The notes under the pieces are model-generated. The model was not told the origin of the DNA, did not search any database, and worked only from the letters and a program-made list of their open reading frames with translations. Both the position numbers and the translations under genes were made by a program. A DNA stretch of 64,000 nt from Desulfonatronovibrio magnus (GTDB taxonomy: Bacteria > Desulfobacterota > Desulfovibrionia > Desulfovibrionales > Desulfonatronovibrionaceae), in contig NZ_KN882177.1 of the NCBI RefSeq assembly GCF_000934755.1, forward strand, positions 1-64,000, given 5' to 3'. This document shows, piece by piece, positions 44,430-53,862 of this stretch (the first letter of the stretch is position 1; each line of letters starts with the position of its first letter).

Positions 44430-47400
44430 ATGATGAGAAAATATTTAAAAAGATTTTTTATTGGGCTGACATCAATATTTCTGTTGATTTGTCTAATCAC
44501 AGGTGCTCTGCTTATTTTTATTCAAACAAGTTCCGGTCAGAAATTAATTGTATCCAAGCTCAATGATATTCTGCACTGGGATGATGGCCAGGTTGTGCTT
44601 GAAGGGCTGTCTGGCAGAGTGCCCTTCAACATGACCCTGGACAGGGTTGACATCAAAGATGAGCAGGGAGACTGGCTGGTCGTGGAGGATGTTGAGCTTA
44701 ACTGGTCCTTTGCCAGGCTTTTATCCCGCGAGTTTCATATTTTCAATGTCGGAGCAGACAGGGTAATATTTAACCGTCTGCCGGAGTATGAAGGCTCAGA
44801 AGTTGACCCTGAGGACCGGGAACCCTTGCAGATTAAATGGCAATGGCCCTTGCCTCCATTAACTGTTGAAAAAATTTTTCTGAACGATGTATATATTTCT
44901 GAAGCAGTCATGGAACATGAACTGCATTTTGATGCTCTCGGCAGCCTGTATGCTGACAGAAAAGGCTTTTCAGTAGCCAACCTTAAGGTTAACAGGCTTG
45001 ATGAACCATCATCATTAATTGACTTGAACGCAGAACTCAGACGCGATCCTTATAATCTTGACATTGATCTTACTGCTTTTGACCCGGGAATTCTGCCAGC
45101 ATTGGTTGGCCTTGAAAACTGGCCTGAAAATACATCCCTGTCCATTCAGGGGGCAGGCGTGTTAAATGCCTGGACATGCCGGGTTGAAATTGATGGCCAG
45201 GATATGTTTCATGCCGGACTGGACTTATGGATTGAAGAACGCGATTTTTATGTTCTGCATGGAGATGGAGAAATATATGTAAATCCTGCCTTGATACCGG
45301 AAGAGGGTATGGGGTTCACTGAGGACCCATTCTCTGTCCTGTTCAGTGCAGGCATCAATGATTATGACGCCTTGATTTTCGACAACTTCAATATTCAATC
45401 CAGTACCCTTGAGCTCAATGCTGCGGGCAGTTTTAAACCGGATGATCTGAGTGTAGAAGCTGCAGCAGATCTAATGGTCTTTGATATCAACCCCTTGCTC
45501 AAAGGTTCCGGGCTGACAATAGACAAGCCTGTAGAACTGCATGCTGTATTAAGTGGTCCGGTGAGTAAAATCCGAGTTGATGCCGACCTGCTGGTCCATG
45601 AATTTGCAGGGCATGGAACCATGTTCAGTCAGGCAGTGCTGGATGGGGTTTTTAATCTGAACCCGGAGCAGGGTGTCATGGCAGGTGCTGAAGGCGGCAT
45701 CATTCTCAGCGGCCTGGCTCTTGATGATTATGCACAAATGCCGGAAATGGTGAATGTTGATTTTGACTTGCACTATTCAGATGCTGACACAGTTGTCATC
45801 AGATATTTGAACATTAATGCTGATAACTTCAGTTCTTCTGCCAGGGGAAGCTTTAATGCAGACAAGCTTGACTTTAAAGCTGAGGCACGGATGGACATAA
45901 AAAAGGTACAGAATTTTATTCCAGGCATGGGAGATGAACCTTTTTTTGAAACTGACCTGGGTCTTGATCTTGATGCATCAGGCAATATAGAAAAAGGAAT
46001 TTACCAGGCAAAGCTCAGTTTCTTGTTTTCAGATTTCACATCTACAGATTCCGCCTTGAACACTTTGACAGGCAACCAGCCCACATTAGATATTGAAACC
46101 ATCTTTGACCAGGACATGAAGCTTGAGATCAGACAGGCCACTGTCAGGGGTGCGGAGTTTAATGCTGATTTATCAGGTATGGCAGACTTTGAATATCAAA
46201 ATATTGACCTTGCTGCGAAAATAGCCGTGCCTTCACTGCACAATCTTGGCAAGGCCTTAAATCTTAATCTGGGTGGTGAGTTTTTATCAGACATTTCAGT
46301 GCAGGGAACTCTTGACCTGCCGGAAATTGAGCTTTTGGCAACAGTCAACCACCTGGTTTATGAAGATCTTGAGCCCATGGACGTGCAGGCCCTGATTGTG
46401 GCGGATATTGTTGACACAGAACCCCATGGATGGATTGATATTGCCATAAGCCAGCATGAAAAGACATTGGATGTTTATTCAGGTTATTTTTTTGAAGGGC
46501 AGAAAGCGAGCCTGAGAAATCTTACTGCTGATGGCCCTGGTTTCAGTCTGTCCGGTTATGCAGAATACGACATGGCTTCAGGCCTTGCTGACGGCGATGT
46601 GGCAGTAAGCCTTTTCAGTCTTGAAGAGCTTGGAGCTTTTTTCAATACAGCCATCCAGGGAAACGTTCAGTCAAGGATTCAGCTGATCCCGGCCAATGAC
46701 AATCAGAACGTTCATTTCTATCTAAGCGGTGAAGAAATCCGTTTTGCTGAATTTTCACTGGATACGGTAACGACATCCGGCACAATTGAAGACATTTTTT
46801 CTGCTCTTACTGTGGAATCAGAACTGGATCTGCAGGGTTTTACCTCGCCCCAGGCATCTCTGGACAGCCTGGCCCTTAATCTGTCAGGCCACCTTGAACA
46901 AGTTAGCTTTGCAGCTGATGCTTCAGGCTATGCAGCTCACCCATTTGATGTTCAGCTGGAAGGACAGTACTCCAGTCCCGGGCAGTCAATGCATAACCTG
47001 GAACTCTCTAAACTTGACGGCCGTTTTGCCCACGAGCCACTGTTGCTGGAGTCTCCTTTAAAGCTTTCCTTTGCTGACGACAATATTACCCTGGAACCAA
47101 CCCAATTGAGGTTTGGATCAGGTGTAGCTGATCTTGATCTTGAATTCAGGCCCCAGGGTATAAATTCCAATATCAGCCTCAAGGGATTACAGCTGTCAGA
47201 GCTTCCTTTAGACGCTGTTCATTTCATGCTTGGCGAAATAAACCTTGACTTGCAGCTTACCGGACCACCCGAAAGCCCTGTGGCCAGCCTGGAATTACTG
47301 CTGAGCAATCTGGCTCCAGCTGCAGCCAATATGGAGGTTCCCTTCACTTTGACCATGACCTCTAATATACGCATGCAAGAAGGTGATCTGGACATGCAGG

Positions 47401-48797
47401 CCAGGCTTATGGACGAAGACAAGGAAATGCTTGCAGTCCATGTGGATATTCCCATGCATCTCTCCTTAGAGCCTTTTGCTCTTGATATGCCTGATCCACT
47501 CCCCCTTAACGGCAGTGTGGACTCCAAGCTTGATCTGGTGAAACTGGCTCTGATATTTTTACCTCCGGATCAGACTTTGTCCGGCTTTCTTCTGTCTGAT
47601 CTGAAGATTGCAGGATCAGTAACCGAGCCCGATATTAAAGGTCATCTGCGTCTTGAAGATTCATTTTTTGAGCATCTTGATGCCGGGTTGCTGCTGGCAG
47701 ATATTACTCTGGATGCGTTTCTGGATGGTACTTCTCTACAGATTGAGTCACTGACAGCAACTGATGGAATATCAGGTAAAATTATGGGATCAGGCAGTCT
47801 TGACTTTCACCCGTCAGGGGAAATGCCCTGGTCTTTCAGCGTGGATATGCAGGATTTCAGACTCCTGAATCAAAGGCTTGCAGTTGTCAATATTGATGAC
47901 GGAGACCTTGCCTTGACAGGTGGCAAGTCACAGGCTGATGTATCTGGGAAAATTGTGTTTGACGGTATTGAGATAAATTTGCCAGGTCCTTCTCCTCCTG
48001 GAGTAGTGGATCTTCATGTGGTCACGGAAATCAATCATCCTCAGGCCCGGGAAGAAACAATCACCACCCGGCCTGGCGCGGAGTTTCCTGTCACTTTAGA
48101 TATTGCTCTTGAATTTCCATCCAGAGTTTTTGTCAGAGGACGCGGGCTTGACTCTGAATGGGGTGGTGGACTGACCATTACGGGAAAAGCTGAAGCTCCG
48201 GAGATTCGTGGAGAACTGCAGGTGCAGCGGGGCAGACTGCTGCTTCTGGATCGAAGATTTGACCTTGAACGTGATTCCATTATTCATCTGGACGGATCCT
48301 ATCCGCCTGATCCCGGTGTTGATATTGAGGCGTATCTGCGTCAAAGAGATAAGATGATTCACGTGCATGTATATGGTCCTGCACTTGATCCGGAGATAGT
48401 TTTTTCTTCGGATCCGCCTATGCCTGAAGATGAAATTCTGGCTTGGATTCTATTTGGCCGTGATCTTTCTACCCTGACGCCTTTTCAGGCAGTAGCACTG
48501 GCTGATTCAGCCAGAACCCTGGCCATGGGCAGTTCAGGACCTGGTGTCATGGATCAGGTCAGGTCATTTATCGGCGTAGATGATATAGATGTTACCCGGG
48601 ATGAAGAAGGCCATACCCAGTTTGGCATGGGCAAGTATGTTCATGAAAGGGTATATGTGGAAGTAAAAAAAGGAACTTCGCCTGGGGGAGATGAAGTTGC
48701 AGTGCAAATTGAGCTCAGCCCGAGATTCAGCTTAGAAAGTAATGTTGATTCAGACAGTGAGGGAGGAGTGATGCTTTTCTGGAAGTATGATTATTAG
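44430..48797 (+). CDS. tamB: Translocation and assembly module inner-membrane protein TamB
   Basis: About 1455 residues. One N-terminal membrane anchor (FFIGLTSIFLLICLITGALL) is followed by a very long beta-rich periplasmic part that forms a hydrophobic groove, as in AsmA-like/VPS13-type bridge proteins. The C-terminal DUF490 domain is typical (GELQVQRGRLLLLDRRFDL, SSDPPMPEDEILAWILFGRD, ending GGVMLFWKYDY). The ATG at 44430 is preferred over TTG at 44415. It lies 265 bp after tamA, so the pair is probably functionally linked even if not strictly one transcript. Confidence 0.92.
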   Translation: MMRKYLKRFFIGLTSIFLLICLITGALLIFIQTSSGQKLIVSKLNDILHWDDGQVVLEGLSGRVPFNMTLDRVDIKDEQGDWLVVEDVELNWSFARLLSREFHIFNVGADRVIFNRLPEYEGSEVDPEDREPLQIKWQWPLPPLTVEKIFLNDVYISEAVMEHELHFDALGSLYADRKGFSVANLKVNRLDEPSSLIDLNAELRRDPYNLDIDLTAFDPGILPALVGLENWPENTSLSIQGAGVLNAWTCRVEIDGQDMFHAGLDLWIEERDFYVLHGDGEIYVNPALIPEEGMGFTEDPFSVLFSAGINDYDALIFDNFNIQSSTLELNAAGSFKPDDLSVEAAADLMVFDINPLLKGSGLTIDKPVELHAVLSGPVSKIRVDADLLVHEFAGHGTMFSQAVLDGVFNLNPEQGVMAGAEGGIILSGLALDDYAQMPEMVNVDFDLHYSDADTVVIRYLNINADNFSSSARGSFNADKLDFKAEARMDIKKVQNFIPGMGDEPFFETDLGLDLDASGNIEKGIYQAKLSFLFSDFTSTDSALNTLTGNQPTLDIETIFDQDMKLEIRQATVRGAEFNADLSGMADFEYQNIDLAAKIAVPSLHNLGKALNLNLGGEFLSDISVQGTLDLPEIELLATVNHLVYEDLEPMDVQALIVADIVDTEPHGWIDIAISQHEKTLDVYSGYFFEGQKASLRNLTADGPGFSLSGYAEYDMASGLADGDVAVSLFSLEELGAFFNTAIQGNVQSRIQLIPANDNQNVHFYLSGEEIRFAEFSLDTVTTSGTIEDIFSALTVESELDLQGFTSPQASLDSLALNLSGHLEQVSFAADASGYAAHPFDVQLEGQYSSPGQSMHNLELSKLDGRFAHEPLLLESPLKLSFADDNITLEPTQLRFGSGVADLDLEFRPQGINSNISLKGLQLSELPLDAVHFMLGEINLDLQLTGPPESPVASLELLLSNLAPAAANMEVPFTLTMTSNIRMQEGDLDMQARLMDEDKEMLAVHVDIPMHLSLEPFALDMPDPLPLNGSVDSKLDLVKLALIFLPPDQTLSGFLLSDLKIAGSVTEPDIKGHLRLEDSFFEHLDAGLLLADITLDAFLDGTSLQIESLTATDGISGKIMGSGSLDFHPSGEMPWSFSVDMQDFRLLNQRLAVVNIDDGDLALTGGKSQADVSGKIVFDGIEINLPGPSPPGVVDLHVVTEINHPQAREETITTRPGAEFPVTLDIALEFPSRVFVRGRGLDSEWGGGLTITGKAEAPEIRGELQVQRGRLLLLDRRFDLERDSIIHLDGSYPPDPGVDIEAYLRQRDKMIHVHVYGPALDPEIVFSSDPPMPEDEILAWILFGRDLSTLTPFQAVALADSARTLAMGSSGPGVMDQVRSFIGVDDIDVTRDEEGHTQFGMGKYVHERVYVEVKKGTSPGGDEVAVQIELSPRFSLESNVDSDSEGGVMLFWKYDY

Positions 48798-48850
48798 TTA
48801 AAATAGATAATTATTGTACTTGACAAGAGTAATAATCCAAAGTTCTGCTT

Positions 48851-48920
48851 CTTCAGCCTTCAGCCTTCAGCCTTCAGCCTTCAGCCTTCAGCCTTCAGCC
48901 TTCAGCCTTCAGCCTTCAGC
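48851..48920 (-). repeat. (CTTCAGC)10 perfect heptanucleotide repeat
   Basis: Ten perfect contiguous copies, 70 bases, reverse complement of the GGCTGAA unit seen elsewhere. It lies between tamB and its terminator. Confidence 0.98.
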
Positions 48921-48923
48921 CTT

Positions 48924-48967
48924 AAAAAAAGCCGGTCACCATGTATAATGGATGACCGGCTTTTTTA
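48924..48967. terminator. Bidirectional terminator between tamB and the oxidoreductase
   Basis: GCCGGTCA (48931-48938) pairs with TGACCGGC (48953-48960), extended inside by CCAT/ATGG. A tract of seven A precedes and six T follow, so it can end transcription from both convergent genes. Confidence 0.9.
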
Positions 48968-48995
48968 TTTATCGAACTTAAGATCTATTAAGGGT

Positions 48996-51080
48996 TCAGG
49001 CTTTTTCAATAGTGATGAAATGTTCCTGCAAAGACAGCCCGCCACCTGCCTTGCTCCACTTTTCAAGGCCGCCTACCATAAGTCTGTGATCGGCAACTCC
49101 CTTGTCACGGCCTCTGGTTTCTGCGGGAACGCCGCTGTTGAAACCATGCACCATAAAGGCAGCTTCAGGATGGATGAATTCAGTTACAAAGGCTCTGGTC
49201 TGGGCTGAGTATCCATTGTTTCCAGATACTTTGACCAGATCTCCATTACCAATGCCCATCTCTGCGGCTTTATCCTTGTTGATCCAGATTACATTTTCAG
49301 GCATCTGTTCGTGCAGGATGGGGTTGTTCATGGTATGCCCCTGAGTATGGACTCCGCACCTGCCAAAGGCTATTCTGAATTTGCCCTGTTCAGGAGCAGG
49401 TTTGTCTTCATAAGGTTTAAGGGATGGCTCACCAACTTCTTCCCATTTGGAGGAGATAATTTCAATCTTACCTGACGGTGTGTTGAATTTCAGGTTATCA
49501 CGATCAAAGTAAACAGGTTTGTCAGTCAGGCTGACTATTCCTGTAGCATCCAGGTCTTCTATGTTTACCCCGGTACCTTCAAGCTGAAACTTCCAGATAT
49601 CTTCAATTGAATCAAAAGCCAGTTTTTCAATACCCATTTTTTTGGCAATGCCACATAGAATTTCCCAGTCGGCCTTAGTGTCAAGGGAGGGCTCCATAGC
49701 GCGTTTTCGGACAAAGAAATGGGGCTTTAACCCATTTTTACAGGCCATGATACTTTCTCTTTCTAAGTAAGGAGACATGGGAAGAACAACATCTGAGTTC
49801 CAGGCGGTGGTGGACCATGAAAAAGTAATGGCTACCATGAGATCAAGTTTTTCAAAAATCTTTTTCATGGCATCAGGATCAGGCAAAGCCATCATGGGAT
49901 CATGACGATGAACAATATATGCTTTAACCGGGTATGGATCAGCGGTTTCAATGGCTTTGAAAGCAAGGTTGAGCAGTCCGGGGCCGGCATCAAGATGAGG
50001 ATATTTCCAACCTACTCCATCAGCTCTTTTGCCTTCAGGTTTGGGAAAGAGACCTGCCAGAGAGTTCAGACCTTTACGGCCGCAATCACCGGGTTTGGCC
50101 AGAATGGGTAGACCACCTTTGGTGCCGAAGCTGCCAAGGAGGCCGTTGATGATGTATGCAGAGCGGGCTACATAAAATGAATCATCATATCTGGCTGCCA
50201 TCCAGCCGGCGTGCCAGATGACCTGGGGCTTGGCCTTGGCCAGTTCAGCCACAAAGGCACGCAGATCAGCGGCTTTGACCCCTGTTTTTTCTTCAGCCCA
50301 CTCAGGTGAGTAATCACTGATAAAAACTTTCAGCTTGTCGAAACCATCAAAATATTTCTGTACATATTTTGTATCGTACAGTTTTTTCTCAATGAGCTCG
50401 TGAATGACTGCCAGGTTAAAAGCATAATCAGTGCCAGGTCTTATCTGGAAATAGTTGTCAGCCTTTCCTGCTGTAATGGAAGCTCTGATATCAATGACTG
50501 TCAGTTTTGCTCCAGCAGCCATGCCGTCAAGAACTGAATTGACTTCACTTACATTAATGGCTTCAAAGATATTTCTGGTTTGCAGAATAATATGCTTTGC
50601 ATTTTTGTAATCGTAGACTGTTCCCTTTCTTCCAAATCCTGTCAAAGACTTGGCTGCATGATGCACATTTCGGCCACAGGTTACATCGTGATTGCAATAG
50701 TTGACTGACCCGATTCCCTTGACAAATGCTTTATGCAGATCAGCAAAGGGACCTGAGCGGTCAGACCATAAAACAGAGTTGGCACCATGCTCCTTGATGA
50801 TGCCTTGAAGCTTGTCTGCTACATATTCAAAAGCTTCATCCCATGTGGCTTTACGCCACTTGCCTTCTCCGCGTTCTCCCTCTCTGATCAGCGGTTGCCT
50901 GATTCTGTCGGAATCTTTAAGCAAGCCTGGGCCTGCAGCCCCTCTGGCACACAGTGCACCTTTCAGAGGTGAATGGGGGTTGCCCTGGATGAATTTGAGA
51001 TCATCTCCTTCCAGATCGACCTGGATGGGGCACCTGACTGTACACATTCCACAAACACTGTAAACACTATTCTTAGTCAT
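48996..51080 (-). CDS. Molybdopterin oxidoreductase, catalytic subunit (PsrA/PhsA-like)
   Basis: 694 residues of the DMSO reductase superfamily. The N-terminal [4Fe-4S] site is C10-x2-C13-x3-C17 with C44 (VCGMCTVRC, GALCARG). A likely molybdenum-ligand region is NHDVTCGRNVHHA, and the C-terminal dinucleotide-binding domain starts near residue 570 (FGRCGVHTQGHTMNNPIL). There is no twin-arginine signal, so it acts in the cytoplasm, unlike most thiosulfate or polysulfide reductases. No electron-transfer subunit is adjacent; nuoA is divergent 193 bp away. Substrate unknown. Confidence 0.85.
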   Translation of the reverse strand: MTKNSVYSVCGMCTVRCPIQVDLEGDDLKFIQGNPHSPLKGALCARGAAGPGLLKDSDRIRQPLIREGERGEGKWRKATWDEAFEYVADKLQGIIKEHGANSVLWSDRSGPFADLHKAFVKGIGSVNYCNHDVTCGRNVHHAAKSLTGFGRKGTVYDYKNAKHIILQTRNIFEAINVSEVNSVLDGMAAGAKLTVIDIRASITAGKADNYFQIRPGTDYAFNLAVIHELIEKKLYDTKYVQKYFDGFDKLKVFISDYSPEWAEEKTGVKAADLRAFVAELAKAKPQVIWHAGWMAARYDDSFYVARSAYIINGLLGSFGTKGGLPILAKPGDCGRKGLNSLAGLFPKPEGKRADGVGWKYPHLDAGPGLLNLAFKAIETADPYPVKAYIVHRHDPMMALPDPDAMKKIFEKLDLMVAITFSWSTTAWNSDVVLPMSPYLERESIMACKNGLKPHFFVRKRAMEPSLDTKADWEILCGIAKKMGIEKLAFDSIEDIWKFQLEGTGVNIEDLDATGIVSLTDKPVYFDRDNLKFNTPSGKIEIISSKWEEVGEPSLKPYEDKPAPEQGKFRIAFGRCGVHTQGHTMNNPILHEQMPENVIWINKDKAAEMGIGNGDLVKVSGNNGYSAQTRAFVTEFIHPEAAFMVHGFNSGVPAETRGRDKGVADHRLMVGGLEKWSKAGGGLSLQEHFITIEKA

Positions 51081-51176
51081 AAAAGTCCTCCCGATTTTTT
51101 TTGCCTGTTACCAGAGCTTAAAATTTATGACAAGTAAAAAAATAAATTGGGAAAAAAAAAACAAGCATTTTTTTCC

Positions 51177-51207
51177 TTGACATAAACAAGCGATTAGGGT
51201 TTATAGT
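51177..51207 (+). promoter_or_regulatory. Candidate sigma-70 promoter for the nuo operon
   Basis: Perfect TTGACA at 51177-51182. The -10 is either TTTATA at 17-base spacing or the better TATAGT (51202-51207) at 19. It lies about 65 bases before nuoA. Confidence 0.5.
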
Positions 51208-51273
51208 CCACTTTGTTTTATTTAACCTGCTGTTTTGCTTTTTTAACTTAACTTTTTAAGGAAGTGAACTGTT

Positions 51274-51654
51274 ATGAGTGTAACCTGGCTGCATTTTGCG
51301 ATAATACTTTTCTTTATCCATGGGATAATTTTTGCTGTAGCCCCTTTCCTGTTGTCCATGCTCGTTGCTCCAAGGGTTCAATCTGAAGAATTAAGGATGC
51401 CATATGAGTGTGGAATGTCTCCCTATGGCTCGGCATGGGTTAAGTTCGGAATCAATTACTATTTTTACGCATTGCTGTTTCTGGCTTTTGATGTGGATGT
51501 TCTGTACCTGTTTCCGGTAGCTACCTACTATGCTGACAGTCAGGGAATCGTGCCCTTTGTCAAGCTTTGCATATTTATTGTAATTCTTTTCGCTTCGGTG
51601 ATTTACTTCTGGAAAAAAGGAGTCTTTACATGGCCCAAGAGAATCAAGTTTTAA
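51274..51654 (+). CDS. nuoA: NADH-quinone oxidoreductase subunit A
   Basis: 126 residues, three membrane helices, family motifs [20 protein letters not shown] and [18 protein letters not shown]. First gene of the complex I operon; AAGGAAG precedes the ATG. It overlaps nuoB by 25 bp. Confidence 0.95.
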   Translation: MSVTWLHFAIILFFIHGIIFAVAPFLLSMLVAPRVQSEELRMPYECGMSPYGSAWVKFGINYYFYALLFLAFDVDVLYLFPVATYYADSQGIVPFVKLCIFIVILFASVIYFWKKGVFTWPKRIKF

Positions 51655-52163
51655 GCCTGAAAGAGGCTGATACCCAAATCGACCAGCCCATAATTAATAT
51701 GACGCTGGTGCAAAAATACGTGGATCTGTGCAGATCCATGGCCTTGTGGCCCATGACCTTTGGTCTTGCATGCTGTGCCATTGAAATGATGGCCATTGGT
51801 ATGGCCAGGTTTGATGTTGCCAGGTTTGGAGCTGAAGTTTTCAGGCCCTCTCCGCGTCAGTCTGACCTTATGATTGTTGCGGGTACCGTATCTAAGAAAA
51901 TGGCACCCATGGTAGTCAGGCTTTACGAGCAGATGCCGGGACCAAAATGGGTTATTGCCATGGGAAATTGTGCTATTTCGGGTGGCCCTTTTCGTTACAA
52001 GGATCAGTATGGCATAGTTGAAGGCATTGACAAGCTTGTTCCTGTTGATGTTTATGTTCCCGGTTGTCCTCCAAGGCCTGAAGGTCTTCTCGAAGGCTTG
52101 TTTCAGCTTCAGAAAAAAATCACCAACAAACGCTGGTGGCCGATGCCCAAAGGAGTTGAATAA
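51630..52163 (+). CDS. nuoB: NADH-quinone oxidoreductase subunit B
   Basis: 177 residues carrying the N2 iron-sulfur cluster next to the quinone site. Ligands are in [21 protein letters not shown] and [10 protein letters not shown]. The ATG at 51630 follows AAAGGAG within nuoA; a longer frame upstream has no ribosome site. Adjacent to nuoC with TAATG overlap. Confidence 0.96.
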   Translation: MAQENQVLSLKEADTQIDQPIINMTLVQKYVDLCRSMALWPMTFGLACCAIEMMAIGMARFDVARFGAEVFRPSPRQSDLMIVAGTVSKKMAPMVVRLYEQMPGPKWVIAMGNCAISGGPFRYKDQYGIVEGIDKLVPVDVYVPGCPPRPEGLLEGLFQLQKKITNKRWWPMPKGVE

Positions 52164-52672
52164 TGAGCAGTCAGGTTTCTAAAAGCATTAAGGAAGCATG
52201 CAGTCTGCTGGCTGATCAGAGCAAGACCGGCTACACTGCTGACATGCTGGTGAACGTTCAGGACATACTCAAGGCTGCGCAAAAGGTTGATGAAGCAGGA
52301 TACTTTATAGAGGATGTTTCATGTCTTGATATGAAAGAAGGCTTTATGGTGGTATATCACTTTGCTCATTTTGAGAAAAAAGGCAGGGTTTGTCTAAGAG
52401 CTATTGTTGATCGTGATAAGCCGGACGTTCCTTCTGTATCTTCTATTTATCCCGGAGCAGACTGGCATGAAAGAGAGTGTTATGATTTTTTTGGCATCAA
52501 TTTTGTCAAACACCCCAATCTAATCCCTCTTCTCCTGGACCCGGAACACGATGGACCCCCTCCCCTGATCAAGGAAGAAGGCAAACGCAAGGATATATAT
52601 CAGCTTTATCCCGGCTTGACGGGGAGCACAGTCAGTCCCGATAGCAAAGAGTTTGCAGAGGCCATTAACTAA
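52163..52672 (+). CDS. nuoC: NADH-quinone oxidoreductase subunit C
   Basis: 169 residues. The conserved stretch PDVPSVSSIYPGADWHEREC and YDFFGINFVKHPNL marks the 30-kDa subunit. Not fused to NuoD, unlike in E. coli. The last 20 residues, after KEEGKRKDIYQLYPG, are poorly conserved. Confidence 0.93.
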   Translation: MSSQVSKSIKEACSLLADQSKTGYTADMLVNVQDILKAAQKVDEAGYFIEDVSCLDMKEGFMVVYHFAHFEKKGRVCLRAIVDRDKPDVPSVSSIYPGADWHERECYDFFGINFVKHPNLIPLLLDPEHDGPPPLIKEEGKRKDIYQLYPGLTGSTVSPDSKEFAEAIN

Positions 52673-52701
52673 AGCTAAACATTGCACAATAGGATACATC
52701 A

Positions 52702-53862
52702 ATGAATCTGGATCTGAGATTAGACACAAGCGGCGATTTTTACGCGCGCAAGTTTCAGCCTACCCAGCGCGATGACACACTGATTTTAAACATGGGCCCG
52801 CAGCACCCATCTACACACGGGGTGTTGAGGGTTCTGCTTGAAATCGATGGTGAGTACATAGTCAGGGCAGAGCCGGTGCTGGGTTATATTCACCGCATGC
52901 ACGAAAAAATGGCAGAGGTCAGAACTTATGCTCAGTTTCTGCCCAATACGGGCCGGGCCGACTATCTTCACGCCCTTGCATGGAATTGGGCATACGTTGG
53001 AGCAGTAGAAAAGCTTATGGGCATTGAGGTACCTGAACGGGCTGAATACATCAGGGTTATCACATGCGAGCTGAACCGTATCAACTCTCACCTTCTCTGG
53101 TGGGGTGCTTACCTTCTTGATCTTGGTGCTTTTACTCCCATAATGTACGCCTTTGCCGATCGCGAAAGGGTCATGGACATACTGCAGAGAGTAACCGGTG
53201 CCAGACTGACATACTGTTATTATCGTTTTGGAGGAGTCAGCGCTGATATAGATGATAAATTTGTAGCTGACGTTCGCGAGTTCTGTCACAGCATGGAAGA
53301 GCGTCTGAAGCTTTTTAAGGATCTGGTTACAGGTAATATCATTCTGCTTAAACGCGTTGAAGGCATTGGAGAAATAGATGTAGACACACTTCGTAAATAC
53401 GGAGCAACAGGTCCTGTGCTCAGAGGTTCAGGGGTAGAGTATGATGTGCGCCGTGCCGAGCCATACTCTGTTTACCACAAATTTGACTACAAAGTTCCGA
53501 CCTACCATGATCAGGATGCTCTCAGCCGTTATCTTGTGCGCATGGATGAAATCGAGCAAAGCATAAAGATTATTCTGCAGGCTCTTGATTCTCTTCCATC
53601 CGGTCCTCACATCAATCCCTTAGCACCACGAAGGCCTTGCCCACCCAAGGGAGATGTCTATTTCGCAGTAGAAAGCGGAAGAGGCAAGGTGGGCATGCAT
53701 CTAATTAGCCACGGTGGTGAATCCCCATATCGTCTGAAACTTCGCGCTCCGAGTTTTTCCAACCTGAGTCTTTTTGCGGATGTATCTGCCGGGACTCTGC
53801 TATCGGACGCGGTTTCCATACTTGGCAGCTTAGACTTAGTTATCCCGGAGATTGACAGATGA
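52702..53862 (+). CDS. nuoD: NADH-quinone oxidoreductase subunit D
   Basis: 386 residues of the 49-kDa type that forms the quinone pocket. Motifs: LNMGPQHPSTHGVLRVLLE, PVLGYIHRMHEKMAE, RINSHLLWWGAYLLDLGAF and the C-terminal SILGSLDLVIPEIDR. It overlaps nuoH by four bases. Confidence 0.95.
   Translation: MNLDLRLDTSGDFYARKFQPTQRDDTLILNMGPQHPSTHGVLRVLLEIDGEYIVRAEPVLGYIHRMHEKMAEVRTYAQFLPNTGRADYLHALAWNWAYVGAVEKLMGIEVPERAEYIRVITCELNRINSHLLWWGAYLLDLGAFTPIMYAFADRERVMDILQRVTGARLTYCYYRFGGVSADIDDKFVADVREFCHSMEERLKLFKDLVTGNIILLKRVEGIGEIDVDTLRKYGATGPVLRGSGVEYDVRRAEPYSVYHKFDYKVPTYHDQDALSRYLVRMDEIEQSIKIILQALDSLPSGPHINPLAPRRPCPPKGDVYFAVESGRGKVGMHLISHGGESPYRLKLRAPSFSNLSLFADVSAGTLLSDAVSILGSLDLVIPEIDR

Noticed and set aside
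48851-48920. Heptamer tract as a CRISPR-like array
   Set aside because: Units are contiguous seven-base copies with no spacers, and no cas genes are present.
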